A stretch of DNA of 64,000 nt from Chryseobacterium culicis (GTDB lineage Bacteria; Bacteroidota; Bacteroidia; Flavobacteriales; Weeksellaceae): positions 2,698,665 through 2,762,664 of the forward strand of contig NZ_PCPP01000001.1 of NCBI RefSeq assembly GCF_002979755.1. The letters are read 5' to 3'. Shown here piece after piece: positions 63,061 through 64,000 of the stretch. The translations under genes were made by a program, and so were the position numbers. The notes beneath the pieces were generated by a model. The model saw only the letters and a program-made list of their open reading frames with translations, ran no database searches and had not been told where the DNA came from. Within the stretch, counting starts at the first letter, position 1. Each line of letters opens with the position of its first letter.

Positions 63061-63894
63061 TTATTTCTTAGGAGCGATATCCATCAGTTTCATAAACTCA
63101 TCAAGCTTAGGCATAATGATGATTTCTGTTCTTCTGTTTTCTGATCTTCCTGAAACGCTCATATTAGTAGCTTTCGGATTGTATTCTGAACGTCCTCCAG
63201 CTGTAATTCTTGCCGGATCTACTCCAAACTGAGTCTGAAGAACTTTAGCCACAGAAGTACCTCTCAATGCAGAAAGATCCCAGTTGTCTCTTGGAAGATT
63301 TGGAGAGTTCAACGGAGCGTTATCGGTGTTACCTTCAATTAATACTGAGTATTTATCGTAATCGTTGATTACTTTTGCTACTTTACCTAACACTTCCTGA
63401 GCTGCAGGTAAAATATTGTAGTCTCCTGTTTTGTATAGCATTTTATCTGAAAGAGAGATCATTACTACTCCTTTCAATACTTTTACCTGTACATCTTCAT
63501 CTGATACATTATCCAAAGATCTTTTCAGCTTGTTAGACAATGCAAGGTTCAAGCTGTCATTCTTAGCATTGCTTGAGATCAATTGCTTGATATAAGAATT
63601 GGAAGCATTGATTTCACCTACCAGTTTATCAATGTTAGCAGAACTTTTTCCTGTATTGGATAAACATGCATCAAGAGATGATTTTAAAGCATCATGCTGG
63701 CTTTTCAACAAGTTGTTTTCACCTGACAATGCAGAGTTCTGAGACTTCAAATCCTGAATTTCTCTTTGTCTTTCTCCAATATTTTCAATACACTGCTTAT
63801 AGTTTGTGCTCAAAGCATCATACTGCTTTTTGCTGACACAAGATGTCATCCCCAGCGCCATTGCAGAAACTGCTAAAACTTTTAAAATCTTCAT
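63061..63894 (-). CDS. OmpA-family lipoprotein
   Basis: A 277-residue outer-membrane lipoprotein (lipobox MTSC). The N-terminal third is a long coiled coil (about 40-110, with regularly spaced L, S and N). The C-terminal OmpA/MotB domain (about 145-265) holds LIEGNTDNAP and RGTSVAKVLQTQFGVDPARI, with the NRRTEI motif for peptidoglycan binding. The size and layout match the Pal/OmpA-like proteins of Flavobacteriia. It probably tethers the outer membrane to the cell wall. Confidence 0.92.
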   Translation of the reverse strand: MKILKVLAVSAMALGMTSCVSKKQYDALSTNYKQCIENIGERQREIQDLKSQNSALSGENNLLKSQHDALKSSLDACLSNTGKSSANIDKLVGEINASNSYIKQLISSNAKNDSLNLALSNKLKRSLDNVSDEDVQVKVLKGVVMISLSDKMLYKTGDYNILPAAQEVLGKVAKVINDYDKYSVLIEGNTDNAPLNSPNLPRDNWDLSALRGTSVAKVLQTQFGVDPARITAGGRSEYNPKATNMSVSGRSENRRTEIIIMPKLDEFMKLMDIAPKK

Positions 63895-63950
63895 AAATAA
63901 TCATTTTTAGACTACTCAAAGTTAGGAAAATTCAATTGAATTATATCGGT

Positions 63951-63958
63951 TATCTTTG
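63951..63958 (+). promoter_or_regulatory. -7 box of the gene cut at the right edge
   Basis: TATCTTTG, 23 bases before the ATG at 63982. It lies divergent to the OmpA gene. Confidence 0.55.
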
Positions 63959-63981
63959 CATAAAAGAAATTCTCAACATAT

Positions 63982-64000
63982 ATGTTGAAAAAATTAACCT
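63982..64000 (+). CDS. Start of a gene cut by the window edge
   Basis: ATG at 63982 with MLKKLT visible. The consensus -7 box upstream supports a real start. Nothing can be said about its product. Confidence 0.5.

Overview
The window looks like chromosomal DNA of a Bacteroidota bacterium of the family Weeksellaceae, most likely Chryseobacterium or a close relative. This rests on the low GC content, repeated TAnnTTTG -7 promoter boxes, a type 9 secretion (T9SS) sorting domain, MKK...AQ signal peptides, a short ribosomal protein Thx, an sdhCAB cluster of the Bacteroidota kind, bacillithiol synthesis (bshB1) and several Bacteroidota-only DUF families. The genus is inferred; no 16S rRNA gene is present. 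One tRNA gene (His) is found. I see no CRISPR array, phage or intact insertion sequence.

Layout. 1-2863: a secreted metzincin protease cut by the left edge. 3.0-5.6 kb: rlmD with two envelope-protein genes (DUF6452, DUF6048). 5.7-7.2 kb: a thioredoxin-fold lipoprotein without CXXC. 7.5-11.0 kb: sdhCAB. 11.2-15.3 kb: comEC, a GH99-like hydrolase and lpxB. 15.4-17.9 kb, plus strand: DUF2480, a polytopic membrane protein and a DUF937 protein. 17.98-18.10 kb: a 39-residue ribosomal protein Thx gene. 18.4-19.8 kb: a MATE exporter. 20.0-21.8 kb: DUF2975 plus HTH pair behind a perfect palindrome, then two periplasmic ankyrin proteins. 21.9-25.8 kb: aspS with an unusual C-terminal tail and an astacin-lectin lipoprotein. 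25.9-31.4 kb: a divergent purA, a Crp/Fnr regulator, and NHEJ genes (ku, and ligD split in two frames). 32-38 kb: MscS, SDR, nusB-DUF1573-yajC, an ABC exporter and a PUR-alpha-like protein. 38.2-42.9 kb: tandem paralogs with VCBS/FG-GAP-like repeats. 43.1-49.9 kb: tRNA-His, bshB1, TPR, PstS-like protein and a TonB-ExbD-ExbD-ExbB module. 50.1-59.7 kb: leuS, a surface-glycan/LPS group (acyltransferase, GT2, waaA) and small enzymes. 59.8-63.0 kb: an accessory island. 63.06-64.0 kb: an OmpA lipoprotein and the start of a plus-strand gene.

The most unusual material is in the accessory island. It holds a 51-residue peptide gene with a bacteriocin-type leader and a six-cysteine knottin-like core, a 52-residue ORF in its own promoter-terminator unit, and an HTTM (SdpB-like) membrane protein next to two unrecognised membrane-anchored proteins. 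Other notable points are two matching 14-bp FNR-box-like dyads flanking the Crp/Fnr gene, the A9 slippery run that divides ligD, the extra ~99 residues on AspRS and the 29-bp palindrome before the DUF2975-HTH pair.

Coordinates of start codons were refined by hand. Function calls are by motif and memory of families; no database search was run.
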